Part shown: positions 34,805 to 43,782 of the stretch, piece after piece
Numbering within the stretch: the first letter of the stretch is position 1
Layout: every line of letters starts with the position of its first letter
DNA from: Brevundimonas sp.
GTDB lineage: Bacteria > Pseudomonadota > Alphaproteobacteria > Caulobacterales > Caulobacteraceae
Length of the DNA stretch: 64,000 nucleotides
Direction: 5' to 3'
Assembly: GCF_027484365.1 (NCBI RefSeq)
Contig: NZ_JAIXTC010000025.1
Location: 1 to 64,000 of the forward strand
Program-made: the position numbers and the translations under genes
The notes under the pieces: model-generated
What the model was told of the DNA's origin: nothing
Databases searched by the model: none
The model's input: the letters and a program-made list of their open reading frames with translations, nothing else

Positions 34805-36934
34805 ATGCCCTTCCCTGCCAGCCATCCCGCGCTCGACCGCGCCCTGTCCGAACGCGGCTATGCCGAGCCCACGCCCGTCCAGGCGGCGGTGCTGGAGGCC
34901 TCCCAGGCCGAGGACGGAACGGGCCGCGACCTGCTGGTCTCGGCCCAGACCGGATCAGGCAAGACCGTGGCCTTCGGCCTGGCCCTGGCCCCGACGCTGC
35001 TGGGCGATGCGGAGAAGTTCACAGACTTCGGCAATCCCCTGGCCCTGGTCATCGCCCCGACCCGTGAACTGGCCCAGCAGGTCTCCAACGAGCTTCAGTG
35101 GCTCTATGCCCAGACCGGGGCGCGGATCGTCTCCTGCGTCGGCGGCATGGATCCGAAGGTCGAGCGGCGGGCGCTGGAACGCGGCGCCCATATCGTCGTC
35201 GGCACGCCCGGCCGTCTGCGCGACCATCTGGAACGCGGCGCCCTCGACCTGTCCGAAGCCCGCGCCGTCGTGCTCGACGAGGCCGACGAGATGCTGGACA
35301 TGGGCTTCCAGGAGGACCTGACCTTCATCCTCGACGCCGCCCCGCCCGAACGCCGGACCCTGCTGTTCTCGGCCACCCTCGCGCGCGACATCGTCCAGCT
35401 GGCCAAGACCTATCAGCGCGACGCCGTCCGTATCGACACCGTCGCCGGCAACAAGTCGCACGCCGACATCGAGTACAAGGCCATCCGCGTCGCCCCGAAC
35501 GAGATCGAACTCGGCGTCGTCAATGTGCTGCGCTATTTCGAGGCCCCCGGCGCCCTGGTCTTCGCCAACACGCGCGAGCGGGTGAAGCACCTGACGTCCA
35601 GCCTTCGTGAGCGCGGCTTCTCCGTCGTCGGCCTGTCGGGCGAACTGACCCAGAGCCAGAGGTCGGAGGCGCTGCAGGCGCTGCGCGACGGCCACGCCCG
35701 GGTCTGTGTCGCCACCGACGTCGCCGCGCGCGGCCTCGACCTGCCCGACCTGGGCCTGGTCATCCACGCCGAGATTCCGGTCAACAAGGCCGGCCTGCTG
35801 CACCGTTCGGGCCGCACCGGACGCGCGGGCAAGAAGGGCGTCTCGGTCCTGCTGGTCTCCTACACCCGCCGCCGCAAGGTCGAGCTGATGCTGCAGTCAG
35901 CCTCGATCGTCGCCGAATGGTCGGGCCCGCCGTCGGCCGAGATGATTCTCGAAAAGGACCGCGAGCGCCTGCTGGCCGATCCCGCCCTGACCGCGCCGGT
36001 CGAGGACGAGGAGGCTCTGGAACTGGGCCGTCTGCTGCTCGAGCGGACCACGCCCGAACAGGTCGCCGCCTCCTTGATCCGCCTCTACCGGCAGAAGCTG
36101 CCGGCCCCGGAAGAGGTCTATGACGACGAACGCATGAAGCGCGCCCAGGTCAACGGCGTGAACGATCGCGGCCAGGTCGACGGCCCCCTGCGCGACTTCG
36201 CCCGCGGCGGCGACATGGTCTGGTTCCGCATCAACATCGGACGCGACAAGAACGCCGATCCGAAATGGCTGCTGCCGACCCTGTGCCGCCTCGGCCATGT
36301 CACCAAGGGCGACATCGGCTCGATCAAGATCTTCGACCGCGAGACCAAGTTCGAGATCACGACGGCCGCCGAAGCCAGGTTCCGCGCCGCGATCGCGGCC
36401 GGGACAGAGGATGGCGTGACCGTCTCCGACGCCGTCGCGCCTGGTCCGAAGGAACGCCCCGCCAGTCGCTGGGACAAGAAGCCGGCCGGAGACGCCGGTG
36501 ATCGCCCGGAGCGCAAGCCGTGGGCCAACAAGACCGAGGGCGCCCGCCCTGCCCGTGCCGACAAGCCGGCCTGGAAACCGCGCGAGGACGGCGACAAGCC
36601 CGCCTGGAAGCCGCGCGAGGACAAGCCGGCCGGCGAGAAGAAGCCCTGGGTCAAGCGCGACGCCGCCCCGGCCGCCGACGGCGAACGGCCCAAATGGGTC
36701 AAGCGCACGCCGGACGCCCCGACGCCCGAAGGCAAGAAGCCGTGGGTGAAGAAGCCCTTCGCCGAGAAGAAGCCCTGGGCGCCCGCTTCCGACGCGGCTC
36801 CCGCCGCGCCCGGCGAGAAGCCCTGGAAGGGCAAGCCCAAGGGCGGCGACCGCCCCTGGGCCGCGAAGGACGCGCACGGCAAGCCGGCCGGCGACAAGAA
36901 GCCGTTCAAGGCCAAGAAGAAGCCGAACGGGTAA
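34805..36934 (+). CDS. DEAD-box RNA helicase with DbpA-type RNA-binding domain and basic tail
   Basis: A 709-residue helicase. The Q-motif region YAEPTPVQAAVLEA, Walker A AQTGSGKT, DEAD box in VVLDEADEML, SAT motif and HRSGRTGRAGKKG are all present in the first about 370 residues. A DbpA/CsdA-like RNA-binding domain lies around 460-535 (MVWFRINIGRDKNADPKWLL). The final about 150 residues are a low-complexity tail of KPWxKR-type repeats rich in Lys, Pro and Trp, likely to bind RNA. It probably acts in ribosome assembly or cold response. The ATG at 34805 is chosen because the upstream frame is Pro/Arg shadow. Confidence 0.93.
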   Translation: MPFPASHPALDRALSERGYAEPTPVQAAVLEASQAEDGTGRDLLVSAQTGSGKTVAFGLALAPTLLGDAEKFTDFGNPLALVIAPTRELAQQVSNELQWLYAQTGARIVSCVGGMDPKVERRALERGAHIVVGTPGRLRDHLERGALDLSEARAVVLDEADEMLDMGFQEDLTFILDAAPPERRTLLFSATLARDIVQLAKTYQRDAVRIDTVAGNKSHADIEYKAIRVAPNEIELGVVNVLRYFEAPGALVFANTRERVKHLTSSLRERGFSVVGLSGELTQSQRSEALQALRDGHARVCVATDVAARGLDLPDLGLVIHAEIPVNKAGLLHRSGRTGRAGKKGVSVLLVSYTRRRKVELMLQSASIVAEWSGPPSAEMILEKDRERLLADPALTAPVEDEEALELGRLLLERTTPEQVAASLIRLYRQKLPAPEEVYDDERMKRAQVNGVNDRGQVDGPLRDFARGGDMVWFRINIGRDKNADPKWLLPTLCRLGHVTKGDIGSIKIFDRETKFEITTAAEARFRAAIAAGTEDGVTVSDAVAPGPKERPASRWDKKPAGDAGDRPERKPWANKTEGARPARADKPAWKPREDGDKPAWKPREDKPAGEKKPWVKRDAAPAADGERPKWVKRTPDAPTPEGKKPWVKKPFAEKKPWAPASDAAPAAPGEKPWKGKPKGGDRPWAAKDAHGKPAGDKKPFKAKKKPNG

Positions 36935-36941
36935 CGGACGT

Positions 36942-37099
36942 CCTTCTCCCCTTGCGGGAGAAGGTGGCCGAGCGAAGCGAGGTCGGATGAGGGGTCATGC
37001 CGACCTCCGCCGTCCGTGCGCGATCCGCCACTCCAGACGCCGGTACGACCCCTCATCCGTCAGCCTTCGGCTGCCACCTTCTCCCGCAAGGGGAGAAGG
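36942..37099. repeat. Composite palindromic element, CCTTCTCCCC type, copy 2
   Basis: The left arm reads CCTTCTCCCCTTGCGGGAGAAGG, then GTGGCCGAGCGAAGCGAGG and GGATGAGGGG. The right arm mirrors the ends but carries CAGCCTTCGGCTG instead of the CGAGCGAAGCGAGG stem. It starts seven bases after the helicase stop codon. Its centre aligns, in reverse, with that of the copy at 7430. Confidence 0.9.
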
Positions 37100-37129
37100 A
37101 CGCGACCGAAACTCCTTCTCCGCCTCCGC

Positions 37130-37141
37130 GTAACCGCTTAC
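37130..37141 (+). promoter_or_regulatory. LacI-family-type operator, GTAACCGCTTAC
   Basis: The half-sites GTAA and TTAC flank a central CCGC with the middle CG typical of LacI-family operators. It lies 42 bases upstream of the start of the sugar-type ABC ATPase gene, where a repressor site would be expected. The bound regulator is not encoded in the window. Confidence 0.45.
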
Positions 37142-37182
37142 AACGGCTGCAAAAGAACAGGCGTTCAGGGACAGGAGACACG

Positions 37183-38262
37183 ATGGCCGACGTCGCACTC
37201 AGCGGCATTCGCAAGAGCTTCGGCGCGACCGAGGTTCTGAAGGGTGTCGATCTGACCATCGCCGACGGCGAGTTCGTGGTCTTCGTGGGCCCCTCCGGCT
37301 GCGGCAAGTCCACCCTGCTGCGCGTCATCGCCGGGCTTGAAGAGGCCGATGCCGGCGAGGTCTCGATCGGCGGGCGGGTGGTCAACGCCCTGTCGCCGTC
37401 CGACCGCGGCATCGCCATGGTGTTCCAGTCCTACGCCCTATATCCGCACATGAGCGTGCGCCAGAACATGGCCTTCGGCCTGACCCTGGCGAAGACCGAC
37501 AAGGCCGAGATCGACCGGCGGGTCATGGCCGCGGCCGAGACCCTGAACATCGTCGACTACCTCGACCGCAAGCCCAAGGCCCTGTCCGGCGGCCAGCGCC
37601 AGCGCGTCGCCATCGGCCGGGCCATCGTGCGCGAGCCCGAGGTCTTCCTGTTCGACGAGCCCCTGTCCAACCTCGACGCCGCCCTGCGTGTGCGCATGCG
37701 CTACGAGTTCGCCGCCCTGCACGGGCGGCTGAAGACGACCATGGTCTATGTCACCCACGACCAGGTCGAGGCGATGACCCTGGCCGACCGGATCGTGGTC
37801 CTGAACGGCGGGGTGATCGAACAGGTCGGAGCGCCGATGGAGCTCTATGAGCACCCCCGCACCCGCTTCGTCGCCGAGTTTATCGGCAGTCCGAAGATGA
37901 ACCTGATCCCGGCCGAGGTGATCGAGATCGACGAAGGCGGCTGGGTCTCGGTGCGCACCCAAGCAGGCGATGTGCTTCGATGCGGCAGGTTTGATCACGC
38001 AAAGGTCGGTCAATCCGTGACGGTGGGCATTCGACCCGAGCACCTCGGATGGTCCAGCACTATAGGCATCAAGACCAAGGTTCGCTTCGTCGAAACCTTG
38101 GGCCACGCGACCTACGTTTACGTCGAATACAGCGACACCGAACTGACGGTCCAGCTCTCGGGCGGAGCTGACCTCGGCAACGGCGATGTGATGATCTTGG
38201 GCGTTCCAGCCGACAAAGTTCACCTGTTCGACGCAGACGGCGAGGCGTTCAGGAGGCTGTAA
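37183..38262 (+). CDS. Sugar-type ABC transporter ATPase (UgpC/MsmX/MalK-like)
   Basis: A 359-residue ATPase. Walker A GPSGCGKST (near 37-45), the Q-loop VFQSYALYPHM, the signature LSGGQRQRVAIGRA, Walker B VFLFDEPLSNLD and the switch His in VTHDQ are all intact. The C-terminal about 110 residues form the OB/TOBE regulatory domain of carbohydrate importers. No permease or binding-protein genes are adjacent, so it may serve several importers, as MsmX does. From about 37960 to the end the codon use shifts to more A/T in the third position. A LacI-type operator lies upstream. Confidence 0.9.
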   Translation: MADVALSGIRKSFGATEVLKGVDLTIADGEFVVFVGPSGCGKSTLLRVIAGLEEADAGEVSIGGRVVNALSPSDRGIAMVFQSYALYPHMSVRQNMAFGLTLAKTDKAEIDRRVMAAAETLNIVDYLDRKPKALSGGQRQRVAIGRAIVREPEVFLFDEPLSNLDAALRVRMRYEFAALHGRLKTTMVYVTHDQVEAMTLADRIVVLNGGVIEQVGAPMELYEHPRTRFVAEFIGSPKMNLIPAEVIEIDEGGWVSVRTQAGDVLRCGRFDHAKVGQSVTVGIRPEHLGWSSTIGIKTKVRFVETLGHATYVYVEYSDTELTVQLSGGADLGNGDVMILGVPADKVHLFDADGEAFRRL

Positions 38263-38265
38263 TTT

Positions 38266-38424
38266 CCTTCTCCCCTTGTGGGAGAAGGTGGCCGAGCGAA
38301 GCGAGGTCGGATGAGGGGTCACGCTGACGTCAAAGGTCGGCGCTGCTGATCCAGACACCGACCGCCGGCGTGACCCCTCATCCGTCAGCCTTCGGCTGCC
38401 ACCTTCTCCCGCAAGGGGAGAAGG
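38266..38424. repeat. Composite palindromic element, CCTTCTCCCC type, copy 3
   Basis: It has the same orientation and plan as the copy at 36942: a CGAGCGAAGCGAGG arm on the left and an AGCCTTCGGCT arm on the right, with inverted CCTTCTCCCC ends. It fills the gap between the stop codons of two convergent genes, three bases from the ABC ATPase stop and eight from the cysS stop, so it may act as a bidirectional terminator. Confidence 0.9.
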
Positions 38425-38432
38425 AAGACCTG

Positions 38433-39842
38433 CTATTCCTTCAGCCGCCAGGTCGCTCCGGTCGGGCCGTCCATGACCACGACGTTCAGCGCCGTCAGCC
38501 GGTCGCGGATGCGGTCGGCCTCGGGCCAGTTCTTGTCGGCCCGCGCCGTGACCCGTTCGGCCAGAAGAGTCTCGACCTCGGCCTTCAGGGCGTCGTCTGC
38601 ACCGCCTTCGAACCAGGCATCGGGAGACGACAGCAGAACACCGAGGATCCGGCCGCACGCCATCAGTTCCGCCTTGGCGATGCCCACCGCGTGATGGTCG
38701 CCCGCCGTCATGGCCCGTTCGATCTCGCTGGACAGGGCGAACATCGTCGCCATCGCGCCCGGAGTGTTCAGGTCGTCCGAGATGGCCTCAAGGAATTCCG
38801 GTGACGGCATGTCGCCCAGGGCTTCGACGCCCTCGGCGCGACGCAGGGCGCCGTACAGCCGGTCGAGGTTCTTGCGCGACTGTTCCAGGAGCCCCTGATT
38901 CCAGTCCAGCGGCTGGCGGTAGTGGGCGCTCAGCAGGGCCCAGCGGACCACCTCGCCCGGGATCGCCTTGACCAGGTCGTGGAGCAACAGGACGTTGCCG
39001 ATCGATTTGGACATCTTCTCCGCATCGACGGTCAGGAAACCGTTGTGCATCCAGTAGCGGCTGTATTCGTCATGGGCCGCCTCGCCATGCGCATGGCCGT
39101 GGGCGCAGACGCCCTGGGCGATCTCGTTCTCATGGTGCGGGAAGACCAGGTCGATGCCGCCGCCGTGGATGTCGATCGGCAAGCCCAGGGTCTTCTCGAT
39201 CATGGCCGAGCATTCGATATGCCAGCCCGGCCGGCCGTCGCCCCACGGCGAGGGCCAGGACGGTTCGTCGGCCTTGGACGGCTTCCACAGGACGAAGTCG
39301 TGGGGGTTCTTCTTGTAGGGGGCGACCTCGACCCGGGCGCCCGCGATCATGTCATCCAGATTCCGGCCCGACAGGGCACCGTAGGCCGGGTAGGACGACA
39401 CATCGAACAGCACATGGCCCTCGGCGGCATAGGCGCAGCCCTGGTCCACGATCTCGCCGATCTGCCGGATGATCGCATCCATATGGTCCGTAACGTGGGG
39501 CGCGATGTCCGGCGGCGAGACGTTCAGGAGACCCATGTCGGCCAGATAGGCGGCCTCGTAGCGGGCCGTGACCTCGCCGATCGGCACACCTTCCCGATGC
39601 GCCTTCGCATTGATCTTGTCGTCCACGTCCGTGACGTTGCGGGCGTAGATCACGCTCTCGGCCCCGTATTCGCGACGCAGCAACCGGACGAGCACGTCGA
39701 ACACCACCGGAGGGCGCGCATTGCCGATGTGGGCGTAGTCATAGACCGTCGGACCGCAGACGTAGAGCGTCACCCGTTCCGGGTCCCGGGGGACGAAGGC
39801 GCGCTTCTCGCGGCGCAGGGTGTCGTGCAGGTACAGTGTCAT
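38433..39842 (-). CDS. cysS: Cysteine-tRNA ligase
   Basis: A 469-residue class I synthetase. HIGH appears as AHIGNARP (residues 37-44), and zinc ligands include the Cys of [10 protein letters not shown], the Cys of HIECSAM and the following FPHHENE. The KMSKS loop is intact (EKMSKSIGN, near 275). It charges tRNA-Cys. The start [16 protein letters not shown] at 39842 is the conserved one; the frame continues far upstream only as a shadow of folE. It is divergent from folE. Confidence 0.97.
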   Translation of the reverse strand: MTLYLHDTLRREKRAFVPRDPERVTLYVCGPTVYDYAHIGNARPPVVFDVLVRLLRREYGAESVIYARNVTDVDDKINAKAHREGVPIGEVTARYEAAYLADMGLLNVSPPDIAPHVTDHMDAIIRQIGEIVDQGCAYAAEGHVLFDVSSYPAYGALSGRNLDDMIAGARVEVAPYKKNPHDFVLWKPSKADEPSWPSPWGDGRPGWHIECSAMIEKTLGLPIDIHGGGIDLVFPHHENEIAQGVCAHGHAHGEAAHDEYSRYWMHNGFLTVDAEKMSKSIGNVLLLHDLVKAIPGEVVRWALLSAHYRQPLDWNQGLLEQSRKNLDRLYGALRRAEGVEALGDMPSPEFLEAISDDLNTPGAMATMFALSSEIERAMTAGDHHAVGIAKAELMACGRILGVLLSSPDAWFEGGADDALKAEVETLLAERVTARADKNWPEADRIRDRLTALNVVVMDGPTGATWRLKE

Positions 39843-39953
39843 TTGATCGCGGTGCAGTCGGTTTTCTTGCGGGACGGGCCCCGCGTCCCATATAGCCGTG
39901 TCGACGCGGCGAATAGCCGACGTCATCGAAAAGGGAGAGCGGCGCGCGTCAAA

Positions 39954-39971
39954 CCGGAACCTTCGTTCCGG
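39954..39971 (+). promoter_or_regulatory. Perfect hairpin in the folE 5' region
   Basis: CCGGAAC (39954-39960) and GTTCCGG (39965-39971) flank a CTTC tetraloop, 28 bases before the folE start. It could be an operator or an RNA element in the folE leader. It does not match a riboswitch I know. Confidence 0.35.
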
Positions 39972-39998
39972 CGCTACTGGTCGCTTAGAAAACACTTC

Positions 39999-40613
39999 AT
40001 GGACGCCAACGCCTCCAGGCCGACCCTCGTCGGCAACGATCATCTGTCCCGCCCGACCCGCGAGGAGGCCCTGGCCGCCGTTCGCACCCTGATCGCATGG
40101 TCGGGTGACAATCCCGACCGTGAGGGCCTGCTGGACACGCCCAAACGGGTGGTCGACGCCTACAGTGAATGGTTCGAGGGCTATGCGGCCGATCCGGCCA
40201 AGGAGCTGAGCCGCACGTTCGAGGACGTGCAGGGCTATGACGACATGGTGCTGCTGCGCGACATCGAGGTCGAGAGCCACTGCGAGCACCACATGGCTCC
40301 GTTCCTGGGCAAGGCCTATGTCGCCTATCTGCCGACCGAAAAGGTCGTCGGCATCTCCAAGATCGCCCGCGTGGTCGAGATCTTCTCCAAACGTCTGCAG
40401 ACCCAGGAGACACTGACCCAGGAGATCGCCAAGGCGCTCGAGGACAACCTCAACCCGGCTGGCGTCGCGGTCCTGATCGACGCCGAACACCAGTGCATGA
40501 CGACCCGGGGCGTCCATCACCGCCACGTCTCGACCATCACCACCCGCTTCACCGGGGCCTTCAAGTCGGACCCCTCGCTCGTGGAACGCTTCCTGAAGCT
40601 GGCCAAGGGCTGA
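39999..40613 (+). CDS. folE: GTP cyclohydrolase I, type IA
   Basis: A 204-residue enzyme making dihydroneopterin triphosphate for folate or other pterins. The zinc and catalytic residues are visible: [10 protein letters not shown] (Cys and His near 92-97) and [14 protein letters not shown] (Cys near 164). The conserved [10 protein letters not shown] and [17 protein letters not shown] blocks are present. It is divergent from cysS and followed by a clear hairpin. Confidence 0.97.
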   Translation: MDANASRPTLVGNDHLSRPTREEALAAVRTLIAWSGDNPDREGLLDTPKRVVDAYSEWFEGYAADPAKELSRTFEDVQGYDDMVLLRDIEVESHCEHHMAPFLGKAYVAYLPTEKVVGISKIARVVEIFSKRLQTQETLTQEIAKALEDNLNPAGVAVLIDAEHQCMTTRGVHHRHVSTITTRFTGAFKSDPSLVERFLKLAKG

Positions 40614-40618
40614 TCGAT

Positions 40619-40651
40619 AAATCCTCCTTCGCCTGCCGCGGAGGAGGATTT
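40619..40651 (+). terminator. Terminator hairpin after folE
   Basis: AAATCCTCC (40619-40627) and GGAGGATTT (40643-40651) form a nine-base stem right after the folE stop, with a short T-run within the 3' arm. A second stem, CCGGGCG/CGCCCGG (40660-40680), follows. Confidence 0.65.
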
Positions 40652-40797
40652 CTCCCCGTCCGGGCGAAAACCGCGCCCGGGGAACCGAGTTCCGTCCGAG
40701 ACCGCTTTACAAGCCCGACGGCAGACGCCAAGAAACCGTCCGAACCGTAACGCGTCGCTCGCGCCCCCGCGCCCGAGCCTCCATGGAGAATCAACGC

Positions 40798-41238
<441 letters not shown>

Positions 41239-41262
41239 GCCCACGCCTCTTCGCACCGATCA

Positions 41263-41294
41263 GGGCCGCGTCTCGAGAGAGACGCGGCCCTTTT
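41263..41294 (+). terminator. Rho-independent terminator after exbD
   Basis: GGGCCGCGTCTC (41263-41274) pairs perfectly with GAGACGCGGCCC (41279-41290) around a GAGA tetraloop, followed by TTTT (41291-41294). It is a textbook intrinsic terminator 25 bases after the exbD stop. Confidence 0.92.
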
Positions 41295-41325
41295 CATTTG
41301 CGCCATCCGGCCTAGGTTCAAAGCC

Positions 41326-41667
41326 ATGACCCCCGCCGACCTCCGCGCCCTCGTCCTGACCTTCCCGGCAACGGAGGTGGGGACGACTCACGGCCGGCCG
41401 TCGTTCAAGGCCGCCGGACGGTTCTTCACCCGGCTCCGGTCCGAAGACGAAAGCGTCGTCGTCTATGTCGACAGCGAGGACCATCGCGACATGCTGATGG
41501 AGGCCGAGCCCGAGACCTTCCACATCACCGACCACTATCGGGGCTATCCGATCGTCCTGGCCCGACTGTCTACTGTGGATCCGGTCTGGCTCAGGAAGAC
41601 CCTGGAAAAGCGCTGGCTGAAGATCGTGCCGAAGTCGGTGTCCAAGACCTACACCCCCGCCGCTTGA
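41326..41667 (+). CDS. MmcQ/YjbR-family protein
   Basis: A 113-residue single-domain protein with the MmcQ/YjbR pattern: an N-terminal LRALVLTFPATEVGTTHGRPSF, the FFTRLRSEDESVVVYVD strand and the C-terminal RKTLEKRWLKIVPKSV. The fold resembles a DNA-binding CyaY-like domain, but the function is undefined. It is a short monocistronic gene after the exbD terminator. Confidence 0.85.
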   Translation: MTPADLRALVLTFPATEVGTTHGRPSFKAAGRFFTRLRSEDESVVVYVDSEDHRDMLMEAEPETFHITDHYRGYPIVLARLSTVDPVWLRKTLEKRWLKIVPKSVSKTYTPAA

Positions 41668-41719
41668 CCTGACGCGACGTCAACGTGCCAGGTTCGTTTC
41701 CAAACAGGACGGACTGGTC

Positions 41720-42586
41720 GTGAACCCTCCCGAGCTCATTGCACGCGATCTGACGACCGAAGCAGCGGACGGCTATCGGCTGGCGCTGAGACTGATCGCG
41801 CCGGCGAACCCCGTCCATGCGGTGCTCGTCACCTCGGGCACCGGCTTTCCGATGGGCTTCTACGACCGGTTCGCCCGCCATCTGGCCGCGAAAGGCGCCG
41901 CGGTCCTGCTTTATGACATGCGCGGGATCGGCGGGTCGCGGCCCGACGATCTGGCGGCCCTGCAGATGACCTATGAGGACTGGGGGCGTCTCGACATGCC
42001 GGCCGCCCTGGAGGCGCTGGTCGCAGCCTTTCCGGCCCTGGAGGTCTCCCACGTCGGTCATAGTGTCGGCGGCCATTTCGCCGGCTTCATGCCGAACCAC
42101 GTCAGGATTGCCCGCCATGCCTTCGTCGCCGTCGGCTCGGGCTATTGGGTCGACCATTTCCGCAGCTACAACCCGATCGAGATCTTCTTCTGGTGGATCT
42201 ATGGCCCGTGGAGCCTGGCGCGGCACGGATACATCAAGGGCGGCGGGCTTTGGCGCGGCGCCGACCTGCCGCGCGGCGTCTTCCTGCCCTGGCGACGCTG
42301 GTGCCACGATCCCCGCTATTTCGCGGATCGGCTGGGCAAGACGTTGCAGCCCAATCATTTCGCCGAGGTCACGGCGCCGATCCGGTCATGGATCTTCACG
42401 GACGACCCCATCGCCAATCGAAAGACCGCGCCGCGAATGCTGGAGGTCTATCCGAACGCGCCCGGCGAGCTGGTGGTCCGCGACCCGGCCGACTATGGCG
42501 TCGCCCGCATCGCCCATGAGGGCGCATTCCGGCGCGGTCTTGAGCCGCTCTGGGACGAGATTTCAGACTGGCTGACCGACCGGTAG
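41720..42586 (+). CDS. Alpha/beta-hydrolase family protein
   Basis: A 288-residue protein with a nucleophile elbow GHSVGG (Ser near residue 116), an oxyanion stretch TSGTGFPMGFY and a late His in RIAHEGAF. The RGIGGSRPDDLAAL and IYGPWSLARHGYIKGG segments resemble a group of predicted hydrolases without assigned substrate. The start is GTG at 41720, which gives the expected N-terminus but has only a weak ribosome binding site. Confidence 0.78.
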   Translation: MNPPELIARDLTTEAADGYRLALRLIAPANPVHAVLVTSGTGFPMGFYDRFARHLAAKGAAVLLYDMRGIGGSRPDDLAALQMTYEDWGRLDMPAALEALVAAFPALEVSHVGHSVGGHFAGFMPNHVRIARHAFVAVGSGYWVDHFRSYNPIEIFFWWIYGPWSLARHGYIKGGGLWRGADLPRGVFLPWRRWCHDPRYFADRLGKTLQPNHFAEVTAPIRSWIFTDDPIANRKTAPRMLEVYPNAPGELVVRDPADYGVARIAHEGAFRRGLEPLWDEISDWLTDR

Positions 42587-42648
42587 CTGGCGCCGGTGGG
42601 TTCACCACCCATATCCGGCCTCCCCCGAACCCTGGCCGGAGCCGCCCG

Positions 42649-43494
42649 ATGTCCGAACACCTGTCCCTGACCATCGACGGACTGACCATCCCACAGCTCG
42701 GATTCGGCACCTGGCAGCTGGAGCCTGCGGATGCGCGGCGCATGGTCGCGGAAGCCCTGCGCATCGGCTACCGGCACATCGACACGGCCTGGATCTACAA
42801 GAACGAGACCGCCGTGGGCGACGGCATCCGCGACGCCATCGAGGCGGGTGTGGTGGCGCGCGAAGACATCTGGCTGACCACCAAGATCTGGGTCGCCCAT
42901 TTCGAGCACGACGCCCTGCTGCGGCAAGCCGAGGAATCGGCGGCGAGCCTCGGCTTCACCCCCGACCTCCTGCTGCTGCACTGGCCCAAGACCACCCCGA
43001 CCTTCGCCGAGACCCTGGGCGCGCTGAACGCGGCCAAGGACAGGGGTCTGACCCGCTCCATCGGCCTGTCGAATTTCCCGTCCGGCCAGTTCCGCGAGGC
43101 GCAGCGCCTGTCACCGGCCCGCCTGATCACCAACCAGGTCGAATACCACCCGTACCTGTCGCTCAATACGCTGCGCGCCACGGCCGCGGACCTCGGCTCC
43201 TCGATCACGGCCTGGTCTCCCCTCGCCCAAGGCAAGATCGCCGACGATTCCGTGATCGCCGGAATCGCCCGCGCCCACGGCAAGACCGGCGGCCAGGTCA
43301 CCCTGCGCTGGCTGGTGCAGCAGGGGGTCATCGCCATCCCCCGCACGGTCAAGCCCGACCGCGCCGCCGAGAATTTCGACATCTGGGACTTCCGTCTCAC
43401 GGACGAGGAGATGGCGCTCATCCACGCCCTTGCGCGCCCCGACGGTCGCCTCGGCGACTGGCTCGACAAGGACTTCACATGGGACCAGGAATAG
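42649..43494 (+). CDS. Aldo/keto reductase
   Basis: A 281-residue AKR. The fingerprint LGFGTWQL, the catalytic Asp in HIDTAWIYKNE with Tyr, Lys in TTKIW, the LLLHWPK His, and NQVEYHPYL are present. The C-terminal NADPH site IPRTVKPDRAAEN is clear. It resembles 2,5-diketo-gluconate-reductase-like enzymes that detoxify carbonyls. The exact substrate is unknown. Confidence 0.92.
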   Translation: MSEHLSLTIDGLTIPQLGFGTWQLEPADARRMVAEALRIGYRHIDTAWIYKNETAVGDGIRDAIEAGVVAREDIWLTTKIWVAHFEHDALLRQAEESAASLGFTPDLLLLHWPKTTPTFAETLGALNAAKDRGLTRSIGLSNFPSGQFREAQRLSPARLITNQVEYHPYLSLNTLRATAADLGSSITAWSPLAQGKIADDSVIAGIARAHGKTGGQVTLRWLVQQGVIAIPRTVKPDRAAENFDIWDFRLTDEEMALIHALARPDGRLGDWLDKDFTWDQE

Positions 43495-43533
43495 CCGCAG
43501 ACGCTGCACGAAAGCGGCCCGAGGAGGCGGCCC

Positions 43534-43782
43534 ATGGGTTCTGTTCTCGGCTTTCCCGCAATCGATCCGCATGACGCGGCCGTCGGAGCACGCCTGAAAC
43601 ACTGGCGGGAACAGCGGGGAGTCGATGTCGACGCCGTCGCCGCCGCCCTGAAGATCACCCCGGAAGAGGAACGTCGGGCCGAAGCCGGCCGGGCCCACCT
43701 GACCGCGCTCCAGATTGCGGCCGCCACCCATCGCCTGCGCCTGCCGATGTGGGCGCTCGTGTCAGACGGTCCGGCCTATTGA
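43534..43782 (+). CDS. Small XRE-type helix-turn-helix protein
   Basis: An 82-residue protein whose centre (VGARLKHWREQRGVDVDAVAAALKITPEEERRAEAGRAHLT) matches a helix-turn-helix of the XRE class. It probably binds DNA. The TGATG overlap with the next gene implies that it and the membrane protein are coexpressed and perhaps act together. Confidence 0.75.
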   Translation: MGSVLGFPAIDPHDAAVGARLKHWREQRGVDVDAVAAALKITPEEERRAEAGRAHLTALQIAAATHRLRLPMWALVSDGPAY

